Below, piece after piece: positions 22,950-33,252 of a stretch of DNA of 64,000 bases. Made by a program: the position numbers and the translations under genes. This stretch comes from Nectonema munidae. Lineage: Eukaryota; Nematomorpha; Nectonematoida; Nectonematidae. The stretch's first letter is position 1, and each line of letters opens with the position of its first letter. The DNA is taken from assembly GCA_030549495.1 (NCBI GenBank), contig JAUIRK010000903.1:2108001-2172000 (forward strand), in the 5' to 3' direction. Below the pieces are notes generated by a model, which saw only the letters and a program-made list of their open reading frames with translations, did not search any database and was not told the DNA's origin.

Positions 22950-23285
22950 TCCTGGTAATTTCCATGAAAATCAAAAATATGAAGATTTTGGATGGAATGG
23001 AAAATCCCAATCTGTGAGAAAAAGTAAAGAAGAAATATTGCAAAAATATGATGGAGAAATAATATAAATTAATTTTTATGATAGAACATTCATGTTATAT
23101 CGTGCTTTGCGCTCATAATTTCATCAATTGTTGAAAGCGAAAGAGTTTTTTCTAAAGCATCATTTTTTATTACAAAAATTTTTAAAAGAACATTGAAGGC
23201 TTACTTAATGCTTTCTAAGAATCGGAGGTGTTATTTTCAAAAAAATGTGAATAGTGGGAAAATTAAAAATGATTGAAACGTAAAA
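22950..23285 (+). pseudogene. hAT transposase C-terminal fragment (SESERVFS type)
   Basis: At about 23120-23275 the plus strand reads SSIVESERVFSKASFFITK followed by FKRTLKAYLMLSKNR. This is the hAT C-terminal dimerisation motif (A.SVESERVFS.A...I...R..L....), distinct from the CES/CEQ type elsewhere in the window. Nothing upstream is convincing, so only the last ~50 residues remain. Confidence 0.7.
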
Positions 23286-23289
23286 AAAT

Positions 23290-24190
23290 AGATTCGATTT
23301 CAAAGAATAGAAAAATTTAAGTTTTTTGTTTCTTTATGCTAAAAGATATATATTTATAAATGTTTGAACTACGAGTTACACGTCTCGCAGCTTAGGCACA
23401 TCATGCACATTTATATTTATAAATATACGTATGTATATAACAAACAAGGAAACATAGATGAAATTTTTAGAGAGGGGGGGGGGGGGGGGGGGGGAGTGAA
23501 TATGGATCAGTAAAGTTGAATGTTGGATTTGAAAACATTCGAGAATCTAATGTCGAAACCTCTTAAATATTTTGTTCATCTAGACAAGTTTCACTAAATA
23601 AATTTACAATAAAAATATGAAAATTATATCTTTAAACAAGTGTTTAAAAAATAAAATAATAATTAACACTTCATTAACACATGTGAGACGAAAAAAATGT
23701 TTATCATTTCTACACCTTAGTCTAAAAAAGGTTTTTGCTCCCCCCTTCCAGTTTGGGTATGGAGAAGCAAGCCACGTGAGTTATAAAAGGGGCTTTCAAA
23801 AGGTTATGATGATCTTACTTTCGAAGAAATGAGAACTGATAAAAGGTGGTATGCTTAAGCTATATAAAATTAAGGATATAAGAAGAAAGGCAATTTAAAC
23901 ATGCCAATAAAAAGAGTGTGATTAGATAAAGAATGTTAACAAAACCTTGAAAATTTTATAAGAACAGCGCATTATCATCACCTTACTATAAAGAGGGCTT
24001 TGAATCGATGAAAGATTTGAAGGGTGTTTTAAAAGCAAGGCATATATAGTTATCAAGTCAAGGAAAGCAGATAAATACGTCTTTAGATAAAACGTATACA
24101 AGTCATTTATAAAAATCGAACGACTCTCTACTAAACTAATCATTTGGAAAGAAAAAGGTTTCAAATTTTTATCGTGGGACGATTTAATCA
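23290..24190. other. No gene recognised; long G tract
   Basis: A run of 26 G bases flanked by GAGA and GAGTG lies near 23468-23495. Other open frames here lack any recognisable motif. Confidence 0.4.
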
Positions 24191-24194
24191 GAAG

Positions 24195-24524
24195 TCATAA
24201 CTTTTTTAAAGGAGCAGAATAATTTGCAAAAAAATCAAAAAAGTTAGTGAACTTGTAGCGCTGGAAGCTTCGCTGGCATACATCAGAAGAATGAGAAGTT
24301 TCGTGGAAAACTAGGAACTGAACTTCAGAGTATCTTCTCTATCGAGACAACACAATTAGATGACAATCAGCATGCAGAGAATATAAGTAAAAAACTTGCG
24401 ATTTACATACCAATTTTTTTGTGCGGCTGGTTTCCTGCAATCTCTTATTAATTTTCTTAATTGTTTGCCAAGATTTTAAGAGGATCAACAACAAATCACG
24501 AATTAAAATAAAATCTTTACTCAT
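24195..24524 (-). CDS. Candidate two-exon small protein gene, unknown function
   Basis: Exon 1 (24524-24411) begins MSKDFILIRDLLLILLKS and ends with a strong donor (TTG then GTATGT). Exon 2 (24338-24195) begins after CTCGATAG and ends with TGA. Both exons are in phase 0, the intron is 72 bp, and the joined frame gives 85 residues. Exon 2 is less AT-rich than its surroundings and includes HETSHSSDVCQRSFQRYK. I recognise no family. Small introns are seen in other genes of this window, which makes the model plausible, but a chance pairing of splice sites in AT-rich DNA cannot be excluded. Confidence 0.3.
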
Positions 24525-24539
24525 CTTAGGTCTGACGTG

Positions 24540-25060
24540 TGATCAGAATGTAGCAAATTTTACACTAAATTTGCATATGGTATCTATTTTTCGATAAAAA
24601 TTTGTTTTTTAATTTTATTTATTTATTACTAATTTCAACATTGATTATTTTAGATTTAAATTTAATTTTAATATCAAAACTACACTTCTAGGATCTAGAT
24701 ATAATATATTTCGATAACTATAATATAAAAAAGTTTGTATATCAAAAGTTTGATCAATTCACTGTGGAACAAATTTTAATTTTAAAAACGCATGTTAACA
24801 AACATACACGTTTTGTTTTTTTGGCTACGGTGAGTTAATCTGATCTTAATTTTCAATTTCTAGGCGACGTTTTTTTGCGAAAGGGAAATTAAAAAAATCA
24901 CACTTCCACTTTATTTTACAAATAAGGGCAATTATGAAACATAAAAACACTTTACTCTATAGAGAAAAATATACTGTAGAAATATAAAGAAACTATTTAT
25001 TTAAAGAGAAAAAGACATTCAATTTGTTCAAAATACATATCTACAATAAATTCAAGCATA
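24540..25060. other. No gene recognised
   Basis: AT-rich sequence without recognisable features. Confidence 0.35.
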
Positions 25061-25711
25061 TTACTTCTTTCTTTTATACTTGGAATCTTTATTGCCACGT
25101 CGAAGGTTCCAGCAAAAATCTGCAAGCATCGGAAGACCCCATTTTCCTTTATATCTGTTTCCCATTTTCGCTATATCTTGATGAAAATGTTCTTCGTGTT
25201 CATCACTAACATCAGCTGTATTTACTGGAAAAAAGTCAAGATGCGAATGCATAAAATGAACCTTGAGACATACTGCAGCCGAAGTTCTGGTAAGATCTAA
25301 CTAGATCATCAACTAAAGCTTTGTAGTCGCCATCTTTGTGTCTGCTAAGTAATCCATTGCATACACCTTTAAAACTGTTCTATGCAATGATTCAATTTTG
25401 ATTCGAATTTCTTGTCAGTCATTAGTTGACGAATTTGAGGACCAACAGATTCCTTCTTTAATTTTTGCTTCACTTAATTTTGGAAATTTAGCTTTCAGAT
25501 ACTTAAACGCTGGTTTTTGTTGGTCCATAGCCTTAATCATTTGTTTAATAAGGCCCAATTTAATATGTAAAGGCGGTAGTAATTTCTTTTTAACAAGAGG
25601 TTCCCCGATGATATTAAGGGAGCCGATTGTTACTACATCCCGCGATGGCCAGTCTGAAGGGATATAATGCTCAGCTCTTGATCTGCTATCCCATTTACAT
25701 AGAAAGCACAC
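25061..25711 (-). pseudogene. Fossil of a multicopy, probably transposon-borne protein family of unknown function
   Basis: Minus-strand segments contain FLCKWDSRSRAEHYIPSDWP, KKLLPPLHIKLGLIKQMIKA, FPKLSEAKIKEGI and, further on, HSHLDFFPVNTADVSDEHEE and HQDIAKMGNRYKGKWG. I recognise these blocks, in this order, from large families of near-identical uncharacterised proteins in arthropod and cnidarian genomes, a distribution typical of mobile elements. I cannot name the element class. The copy is broken at a few places and the N-terminal half is not seen. Confidence 0.65.
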
Positions 25712-25739
25712 CAGGACTTTTAAATCGGCACAAATAACC

Positions 25740-26780
25740 TATTTGTTATCTCGATACTTTACTTTATTTATACATTGAAAAAATAAGTAGTATCATACTA
25801 TCCAGGTAGTACTTAAAAATATTTATAAGTAACTTCAGTTTCAAATTTCTGACACATGCCCTAATCTCCGTCCCTCTTCTCCTCTCCTATCCCTCTAACA
25901 AGACTCTTAAAATTTTTTGAAAGTCTATATCTCCATACTATTTTGCAAAATGTGAATTGAAAAAAGTTAATTTAACAAATTCATTGCTAAACTAAAAAAA
26001 GTCAAGAAAAATAAATCATACGCGTTGCAGCCATGTGTATCGGATTGATGAAGTAGTTGAAAAACAATGTGAAAACAGTGAAGGAACTTTCACGACAAGA
26101 TGTGAAGTTAAAATTGAGAGGAATCGATTTAATGATTTTATCTTTTCAATATTTCATGATACTATAACTGGGCTTACTACTGTTTTACTTGGTTATGATT
26201 ATTTGCTAGAAGTTGAATTAAATAGTGTTATTAGATAATATATAAGAGTAATATCATGCACCCCACCTGAATGAATAACCGTATATACTCACATATAAGG
26301 CGAGGTTTTTTATCCAAAAATTATACAAAAATGCTTATAGGTCAGTGAAAAATCTAAATATATCCTGGTTGTCTTCAGAGGAAGGAATCCTGAAGCTGCT
26401 AGATGTCTCATCAGGTAAAGAAGTGGAAAGAACGACGATCTACAATACGATATGATAATATCGGAATATGTTAGGGTACTAGGACAAAAATCCCCCGGAG
26501 GACATAATCCTCCGAAATATATAATCTCTTATGAAATTTTTCAATTTATTATGTATCCCATTAATGCCCAACCATGGAATTAGATAAAAAATCTAAATTC
26601 TCTTTTTTGTAATATTACTCATTTGGTGTCAATAGCCAAAATTTCTTTTGTAAAATTTAATACCGTTTTTAGTTTTTTGACAAACGGGTGTACACATATG
26701 TGCACGCTAGAGAGTTTTCAATCTATCAAATTTAGAAAAGATAATGTTATAAAAGGGATAATACAATTTTATTTAATCTT
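25740..26780. other. No gene recognised
   Basis: A 67-codon plus-strand frame at 26035-26238 (MYRIDEVVEKQCENSEG...) has an unusually balanced composition for this window, but no family is recognised and no splice partner is found. TATACTCACATATAAGGCGAGG at about 26285 looks like the end of a dispersed element. Confidence 0.3.
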
Positions 26781-26787
26781 AAAAACA

Positions 26788-27110
26788 TTAGCACAATTTT
26801 GAAGTATGGAAGAATTTAAAATGTCCACTGTCAATGCATAAAGCCACATCACAAGTTTCACATATCACTCTGGTTCGCCTTGCACATGAAGAAACAGCAC
26901 ATCTTCTCACTTTGTCCATCTGTTTTGGCAAGTGTGATCTTCCATGAAGTCGTACACTTTCATCTACTCTCACTGCCTTTTTTGAAAGATTTTCTCGGGA
27001 AAATATTAATACATGCTTTTTTATCGCTCAGATAGGAAGATAAAACAATTCTCAAAAACCACAGTAAATCGTGGCCTTTGTTGTCGTTTGCCATCTTATA
27101 CACATACAGC
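26788..27110 (-). pseudogene. piggyBac transposase C-terminus with cysteine-rich domain
   Basis: The minus strand reads VYKMANDNKGHDLLWFL, then VDESVRLHGRSHLPKQMDK, then RRCAVSSCARRTRVICETCD and VALCIDSGHFKFFHT. Loss of the ordered Cys pairs is limited. RL.GRH.P ... RRC.VC ... RRT...CE.CDVALC...CF..FH is the C-terminal zinc-binding tail of piggyBac (PGBD-like) transposases, which binds the element ends. The catalytic part is not present. A GC-rich DIRS-like fossil begins immediately on the right, so the rest of the transposase may have been displaced or lost. Confidence 0.75.
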
Positions 27111-27114
27111 ATGA

Positions 27115-28595
27115 AGGAAGATGTCATAAGCGTAGACAAAAGGTTGGTGAAATGTGGCCACCACCACTTTTTCGACTTAATGTGGATTCATAAGTTTCTC
27201 GGGACCCAACTGCATCTCCGTCCGTGGACGATGGGTGTCCCGAATGGCAAAAAGGAGGTTCTCCTTAGGGGGCTTTGCGCTTTCCTTCTGGCACAAAGAG
27301 TCGCCGAAGTCCCCCTCCGATGGCTCCAGAAGATTATGGGCATCCTCAACTAGTATACGGCAACCTCATGCCCTGGAAGCTCGTCACCCCCTCCGTACCA
27401 GCAGATTCCGTGTACGTCGACGCCTCCTTGCAAGCCCTCGGATTTGTCACCTCGAAGGGCTCTTCGACAATCCAGGTGGTTCACCAAGACTGGCATATTG
27501 CGGATTTGGAGTTTCTAGCAATAACTCTGGCACACTTCCTCTGGCCCAGCAGGAAGATCTATTCCGATTCAATGGTCGCCATAGGCTGTATACGAAAATT
27601 GGGCAGCAAGTCGTTCAAACAAGCCAGGATCTCCTATGGCTCGAAGCATCAGTGCCTGGACAGATGCCTCGAACGCCCTGGAACACGTGTCGGAGGACAA
27701 TCCTACGGACGGCCCGTCACGCACGCTCCCAAAGAACCCGATCCACTCCTTGAAGATTTGGAATTGCACCATTGCCATGGATTCCATGGAATGGGTCACC
27801 TTCTTTGAAGCAATCTGGAGATCCTTCAGAGAAAAAACCAAAGATAGAATGGCGAGGTTCTCGCCTCTGGTGGCCTGAGCACCCATCGTCCGCGGATGGA
27901 GGTGGAATTGGGCCCCGAGAAACTCAATGGACTGCATGGGGGAGAGGATCGATTTCTTGACGTTTATGCGGATTTCGCATTCGTCTTCCAGAAACCGAAT
28001 GAAGGCCGTAGTGATCTTGGTTGTGGATTCCCGGTCCTCCCACAAAAAACCAAGAAGTCGTCCAGGTATAAGATAACGCGAAATTGTGCACGCTGTTCCA
28101 CTGGTAGTCTTTCCTTGAAAGTTCCTAGCAGACGTGCCACCACGCTTTGGAGGACTGTTGGGCTAAAGCACGCCCCCATTGGCCTTGGGAACCAAGAAGC
28201 ACGGGGAAACTATTCTAGGGCGAATCTTCTGTTCCAGTACGCCAGACTGGACAAGTCTCGGGAGAACCTCCTTTGTCAAGAACGATTTCTGCTCCTTAGG
28301 CGGTTCTGAGAACCTGGCGAAGGAGTGGAAAGGGCGCTGCTTATGAGCCTGGGCCTGTAGCCCCGGGCAAGGATGCTAATTCTGCCCTTGTGTCGTAGGT
28401 CAACTGGAGCCTTGAAAAGCGGGGCAGTGACCTGGAAGGTGGAACCCAGGACGGGGGCCATGAGCCTGACTGAGGTGGTAAATGAGGAGAGCAGTTTCTT
28501 ACATGATGCGATGTCAATGATCGACTGGATCTGGTCCTCAGCCGGGTCTGGACAGGGGTTCTCGTCCGGGTCAAACGACATCACCTGCAAGAAAA
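27115..28595. mobile_element. DIRS-like (LTR-kin) retroelement fossil, two parts in opposite orientation
   Basis: A ~1.5-kb island with strikingly higher G+C than the surrounding AT-rich DNA. The plus-strand part (to about 27800) carries an RNase H region (VYVDASLQALGFV, SDSMVAIGCIRKLG, EDNPTDGPSR). The minus-strand part (about 28590 down to 27800) carries reverse-transcriptase blocks (ILYLDDFLVF, KKSILSPMQSIEFLG). The YLDD, S.EFLG and N..DGPSR pattern fits DIRS/Ngaro-type retroelements better than gypsy or BEL. It is broken in several places and is a fossil; the parts point in opposite directions, so it has been rearranged. No terminal repeats and no recombinase gene were seen. Confidence 0.7.
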
Positions 28596-28864
28596 TGGTT
28601 TTGCAAAAAAAAACATTTTTTTGTTAAAAAAATAAATTGCTTCATCCTTTTCTTTTTCGATTTTTTTGCCTGGATTATTGAGTCATCTCCATCTTCCCGG
28701 GTAACATGAACACCATAAGCGTGGACTTCTTTTACTATTCCATACACTTTAGCAGAATTGTGAGACTTTCCAAAACGATTATAACTCCATCTTTCTTTCA
28801 AAGGAACTTTCATATCATCAAAAAGAAAAGCTTTTGCACTAACCAAATCACCTTTACGATACAT
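28571..28864 (-). pseudogene. Unassigned ORF beside the retroelement, possibly transposon N-terminus
   Basis: A minus-strand frame starting MYRKGDLVSAKAFLFDDMK continues with WSYNRFGKSHNSAKVYGIV and VHVTREDGDDSIIQAKK. The YG-V-EV...V-W/TREDGD layout looks like a small beta-barrel (chromo/Tudor-like) of the kind found near the N-terminus of some transposon proteins. It has the same orientation as the piggyBac tail at 26788-27110, with the GC-rich fossil between. The two could be remnants of one older element, but that is inference. Confidence 0.4.
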
Positions 28865-28939
28865 AATATTACTAACAACTTGGTATTAAAATCAAGAGCA
28901 GCAAGCTACAAAAAAATCAGCAAAGTTTTATAAAAGACA

Positions 28940-29385
28940 ACACACATTGAATCATCAATCAAATGATGTATATCAGTGAGTTGTGCACATATGTTTACAC
29001 CAGGGTGCACCTGGTGTGCACATTTGTGAACAATTAATTTTTCTATAGAGTGAATGAGAGCAACTTTAATGCTTAAATTAATTGGGCATTATATCGTGTT
29101 ATATAGCTCTTTAGCTCAACATAAATACTAAAAAAAGGAAAAAATATTTTTGAAAACCTTTCATTTTATCGAAGCATTTCAGCAACTATTTAAAGATTAA
29201 AACTTTAAAAAGTTTTTGAGCCTAAGAGTAACATAAAAGCAAGTATTCTATTTATTTTTTTTCTTTTTGTGATAGTGAAGGAACAGAATAAAAATTAAAA
29301 AACTGTTTTGAATTTTTTTGAAGGCTAAATTTTGATGTTTTTTTTAGTGTATAACTTGTAACATGTTTCGATACTTTTTTGATGC
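28940..29385. other. No gene recognised
   Basis: A short direct/inverted motif around CACCAGGGTGCACCTGGTG lies at 28998-29016. Otherwise this is AT-rich DNA without features. Confidence 0.35.
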
Positions 29386-29401
29386 GACGGGGGGTTCTAA
29401 G

Positions 29402-30623
29402 AATAAGGCGTCCACTTTGCTTTCAATGTATGTGCAGTCAACCATAAATTGCGAGAAGAGTGAATATGTGTTTATGAATAGATGAGTGAATATAAAAATA
29501 TACGTTTGTGAATAGTTATGCATATTTTATATATATTATAATTAATTGATTAAAGCTAATAACTTTTAATAGAATATAAAATTTGACAAAAAAATTTAAT
29601 TAAATAAAAAAAATTTTTATTTATTTACTAAATTATAATATCTTATTATTATAATGTATTGTGAAAATCTGATAAAAGTTGGTCGGGCATTTTTTAAAAG
29701 TACCGTGAACAAAAATCTCTTTGCTAAACGTCAGCATCATAATATATCTTAAAACAAAAATAAAAAAATTATAATTGATGAAAAAAATCATTATTAACCT
29801 TAAAACTGATCCTGCAAACATAAGAGTTCTTTTATTCACGAATTGAAGAAATTTAGAGTCATTAATTTCTTTGAAATGTTCTGCAATTTCAAAATTTTAT
29901 ATTCTTTGGAGGTTTTGGTCTTTCTTTATAATTCCTTATCAATCTTTTTATGCTTTCTGGTTTTGGTAGAGTTGATCTAACTTCTTCATTTAAAACAGAC
30001 ATGTTATTTCTGTTCCAAATATTAATTGATTACAAAAACTTATACATACAGTAAAAAATTATACAATACTTGTAAAGTAAACTTGTTGAGCTGTAGCAGG
30101 ATAATTTGGCTTCATTTTTAATTTTTTTCCATTATACGCGTTTTGTGGGCTCGTGATTATATTCTACGTATTTTTTTATATACTTTTAACTCCATTTTCA
30201 TTTACTTTATATATAATTCTCCCAAAACATTTTTTTGCACGGTTCATTGTGCAAACATAAGTTTCAGTCGAATTGTCTAAGAAAAAGTTATATAATTTTC
30301 AATATACATTAAAAAATACATTATAATTAAATTAAGAAAAATAATCGAATTCCCTAATTACATTTAAAAAAAACAAAATATATTTTTCTTTTCAAATAGT
30401 AAGAAAAACTGTGAATAAAAACAACCATTTTAAAATAAAATTTTCTCTGTGAATGTGGATACACTGAATTCCACTAAGATATGTGAGGTTTACTTTCAAA
30501 CTTATTAACACATAATGCAATACCAGTAACAATAGCGATATACAGCAAGTAACAACAAGAAAAAGTACACAGCTTGTGCATGGCTGACTGCACATACATT
30601 GAAAGGAAAGTGGACGCCTTTTT
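29402..30623. mobile_element. Element bounded by a 42-bp inverted repeat
   Basis: The arms 29402-29443 (AATAAGGCGTCCACTTTGCT...) and 30582-30623, read as reverse complement (AAAAAGGCGTCCACTTTCCT...), match at about 39 of 42 positions and enclose about 1.14 kb. Outside both arms a (C)GACGGGG motif occurs (29383-29392 and 30642-30649), but in the same orientation rather than inverted. The interior has only short, low-complexity frames. The arrangement fits a non-autonomous terminal-inverted-repeat transposon, but no clean target duplication was identified, so class is unknown. Confidence 0.55.
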
Positions 30624-30659
30624 CTGATTACCGCGACGGGGTATGATGTAGTTTAACTG

Positions 30660-31380
30660 TACCCTAATGTTCGCTTTCCCTCACAACGTCTTATCGACGA
30701 TTTGTAGGGCTTGTCACTGATTTACAATACTTTTTTGCTGCAACAGGAAAATATGTAGTTAATCCTATATTTTCTATACCCTAATATCCACACACTTAAT
30801 TTTTTGCTTCAATTTAGTATTTGTTTGTAAGTTTATAGTTTCAGGGAATTAAACTAATTATGAAATATAATCTCATATAAGAAAAAGAAAAATAGTGCAG
30901 AAACAAAATAAAACAAACAGATATTTTACATCTGTTTTTAAGGCTGCTTATTTTTGGATGTAAATTTTTCTTTTGGAGCTTTGCACAAAGCTCTAGTGTA
31001 AAAATCTTTTTTTCATTTGTCCAAGATGGAGTTTGTTAAAAGCAATAAAGAAAAAGTGAAGTTGATTTATGGAGGATTTATTTACATTAAACATGATCAA
31101 ACTTTGACCAACATTGTGTAAATAGGTTTTGAAGGAAAAAAAAGGAAATAATTTATGAGTTAGTTACAATAAAGTAACTAAAAGTAAGCAAAGTTTTAAT
31201 TCAATAAAAAGCTATAGTTGTGTATGTGCAAGGAAATAATGACCTGAAAAATCAACTTTATATTTACCCCTTTCGGAGGGAAATAGTACCGCTATTAAAC
31301 GTGATGATTTATAAAATGTTTTAAAATTCTATACAAAGTGATATGCTAAAAACATCTAGTACATTCATGTTTCTTGCATG
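30660..31380. other. No gene recognised
   Basis: AT-rich sequence. AAAGCTCTAGTG-type motifs and short poly-A stretches only. Confidence 0.35.
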
Positions 31381-32358
31381 ACAATACCATCACCATAGTT
31401 CTTCTTCTATTTCATGAAATGGTCGTGAATTGTCCTTTTTCGATTATTATTATTAACATTGTTGAAGTTTTGAGCTTCAATTTCATTTTGATTTTTTAAT
31501 ATTGAACTGATTTGGCTTTTACTATAACCAAATTCATAAGAAAGTCGACACAAGCTGTTTTTACCTGAATTAAAAGACTTGATTACTTGGAGTTTTTTTT
31601 CTAAAGGCAATTCATTTCATTTTCTTTTTATATGAGGCATTGCGTACTGTGAATATTAAAAAAATACCTAGTTTTTATAAGAAAAATAGAAGCAGTGATG
31701 AAATTATGTATGATGAATATTTTTATTCGATATAAAATTCTGAAAAGTGATATAGAAACATAACAAAGCAACAATCTAAATAAAGAGACAAATGACGCCG
31801 AAATCTTTGCAAAAATTATCTTGCAACAGTACAGTATAAACTTGTTTATCAATCTTGCATAACGATTTTTTACATACGCAGTTAAACATTATTATGCAAA
31901 AAAGGATGTCGAAACAGACATTCATAGCAAAGTAGCAATCTGCATGAAGAGATGAATGAAGATATAAAACCTTTGCACAAACATCTGACAATAGTGAAAT
32001 GTAGACTTGTTTATCAATCTTGAACAACCATTTTTACTCAATTAATTTGATATTATAAGGGTACTACAAACAGTTAAAAGATTATTATACATACTTTTTC
32101 TTATTTTGTTAGCTAAACTGTTTTATCGTACTCAATAAACAACCAATTTGATACAAGTAGCTTTTAAATGAAAAAGTTGTCCTTAATAGCAAGGTTAATA
32201 TAGTATAAAAGTGTCCTTAATTCCGAATATTGAGGTTGTCCTTTATATTGAGGGATATTTTTATATAAAAACCATTATATAAAAATGGTCCTCAATGAAG
32301 TGTCCTTATTTTTGAGGTGTCCTTAATATTGAGATGTCCCTAAGCCAAGGTTTTACTG
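31381..32358 (-). pseudogene. Tigger/pogo element, 5' portion with terminus and N-terminal HTH
   Basis: The right end reads ...CCAAGGTTTTACTG followed by TA at 32358-32360. Its reverse complement CAGTAAAACCTTGGCTTAGG is a pogo/Tigger-type terminus with the expected TA target. Inward, GTGTCCTTAAT/ATTGAGG motifs repeat, as is common in Tigger subterminal regions. The minus-strand frame at 31610-31407 reads PLEKKLQVIKSFNSGKNS and YSKSQISSILKNQNEIEA, the CENP-B/psq helix-turn-helix that starts Tigger transposases. The DDE part is missing. The segment 31745-32035 holds two diverged tandem copies of a ~140-bp unit with CTTGTTTATCAATCTTG. Confidence 0.75.
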
Positions 32359-32384
32359 TATTTAAATCTATGAATTCTATTAAC

Positions 32385-33252
32385 ATTGCGCTGCAAGATT
32401 AAAAAATCACAGTACTCCATTGTCATAAAAAAATTGTAAGCTTTTGAAATGAGGCATTCTTAGAAAAGAATAACCGCATTCTTAGATAAGAAAAATTCGA
32501 ATATTTGTTGAAGAAAATAAGATTTTCATCAATAAAGATGTCCTAGAGACCATAAAACATAGTGTAGCATCTTTATTTTACTAATCTACAAAAATTTGAA
32601 AAATACTACAAATTTATCAAAACCCCGTTTATAATCTCGATTAGTAATCTGGCCCCAGAAAACTTCTTAATTCAAAAAGAGTTTATTGGTTTGATTAATG
32701 ATTGAGGAGGTGAAAACATGATTTTTATGAAATTTCTCAGTGCGATTTTTCGATTGAAGTGAGACAGTCTTATGATGATGTTGCAAAGATGGCTCTGAAA
32801 GTTCTGATCTTATTTGCCACTACATATGAGTGTGAGCAAGCGTTCTCCATGCTACTTGCAATTGAAACCAAACGCCGAAACATATTGGAAGTGGGTAATA
32901 ATATTAGGGTTGCATTTGCCAAAACGGAGCCAATCTTGGGCAAACTTTTTAGGAGAGTTCTTATATAGTTATGTGCTATAAAAAATATTTGTCCCGCTCA
33001 AAAATGTAGTGGCTACATTACTGCTTCTGATTAAATATAGCTCAAATTTGCATTATTATATCAAAGAAGTGGAGGTTAATGAAAAAATAAACTTTAAATA
33101 TTCATTCTAAGACTTAACCTTAAAACAAGAAAACTAATATGAAAAATAAAGTCACAAGACAAACAATTCTTACTATAAAAAAGATATATAATTGAGAAAA
33201 TTATAAATTCGCCCTCCTGCCTCCCCCCCCCCTCCATAAGATGTGCGCCCCT
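32385..33252 (+). pseudogene. hAT transposase C-terminal half with its 3' terminus
   Basis: The plus strand reads LAPENFLIQKEFIGLINDW, then FYEISQCDFSIEVRQSYDDV, then LKVLILFATTYECEQAFSML and LAIETKRRN, the ZBED5/SCAND3-type hAT C-terminus (LLPF.TTY.CE..FS.L..IK.K.RN). Noncoding sequence follows and ends with GATGTGCGCCCCTG at 33239-33252, the inverse of the CAGGGGCGCACATC terminus found at 40973. This links that terminus to this transposase family. The N-terminal half is absent; a Tigger terminus lies just to the left, at 32358. Early stops show that it is a fossil. Confidence 0.78.

Noticed and set aside
31776-32027. 83-codon minus-strand ORF with repeated Cys-containing segments
   Set aside because: It reads through two diverged copies of a ~140-bp noncoding tandem unit inside the Tigger 5' region.
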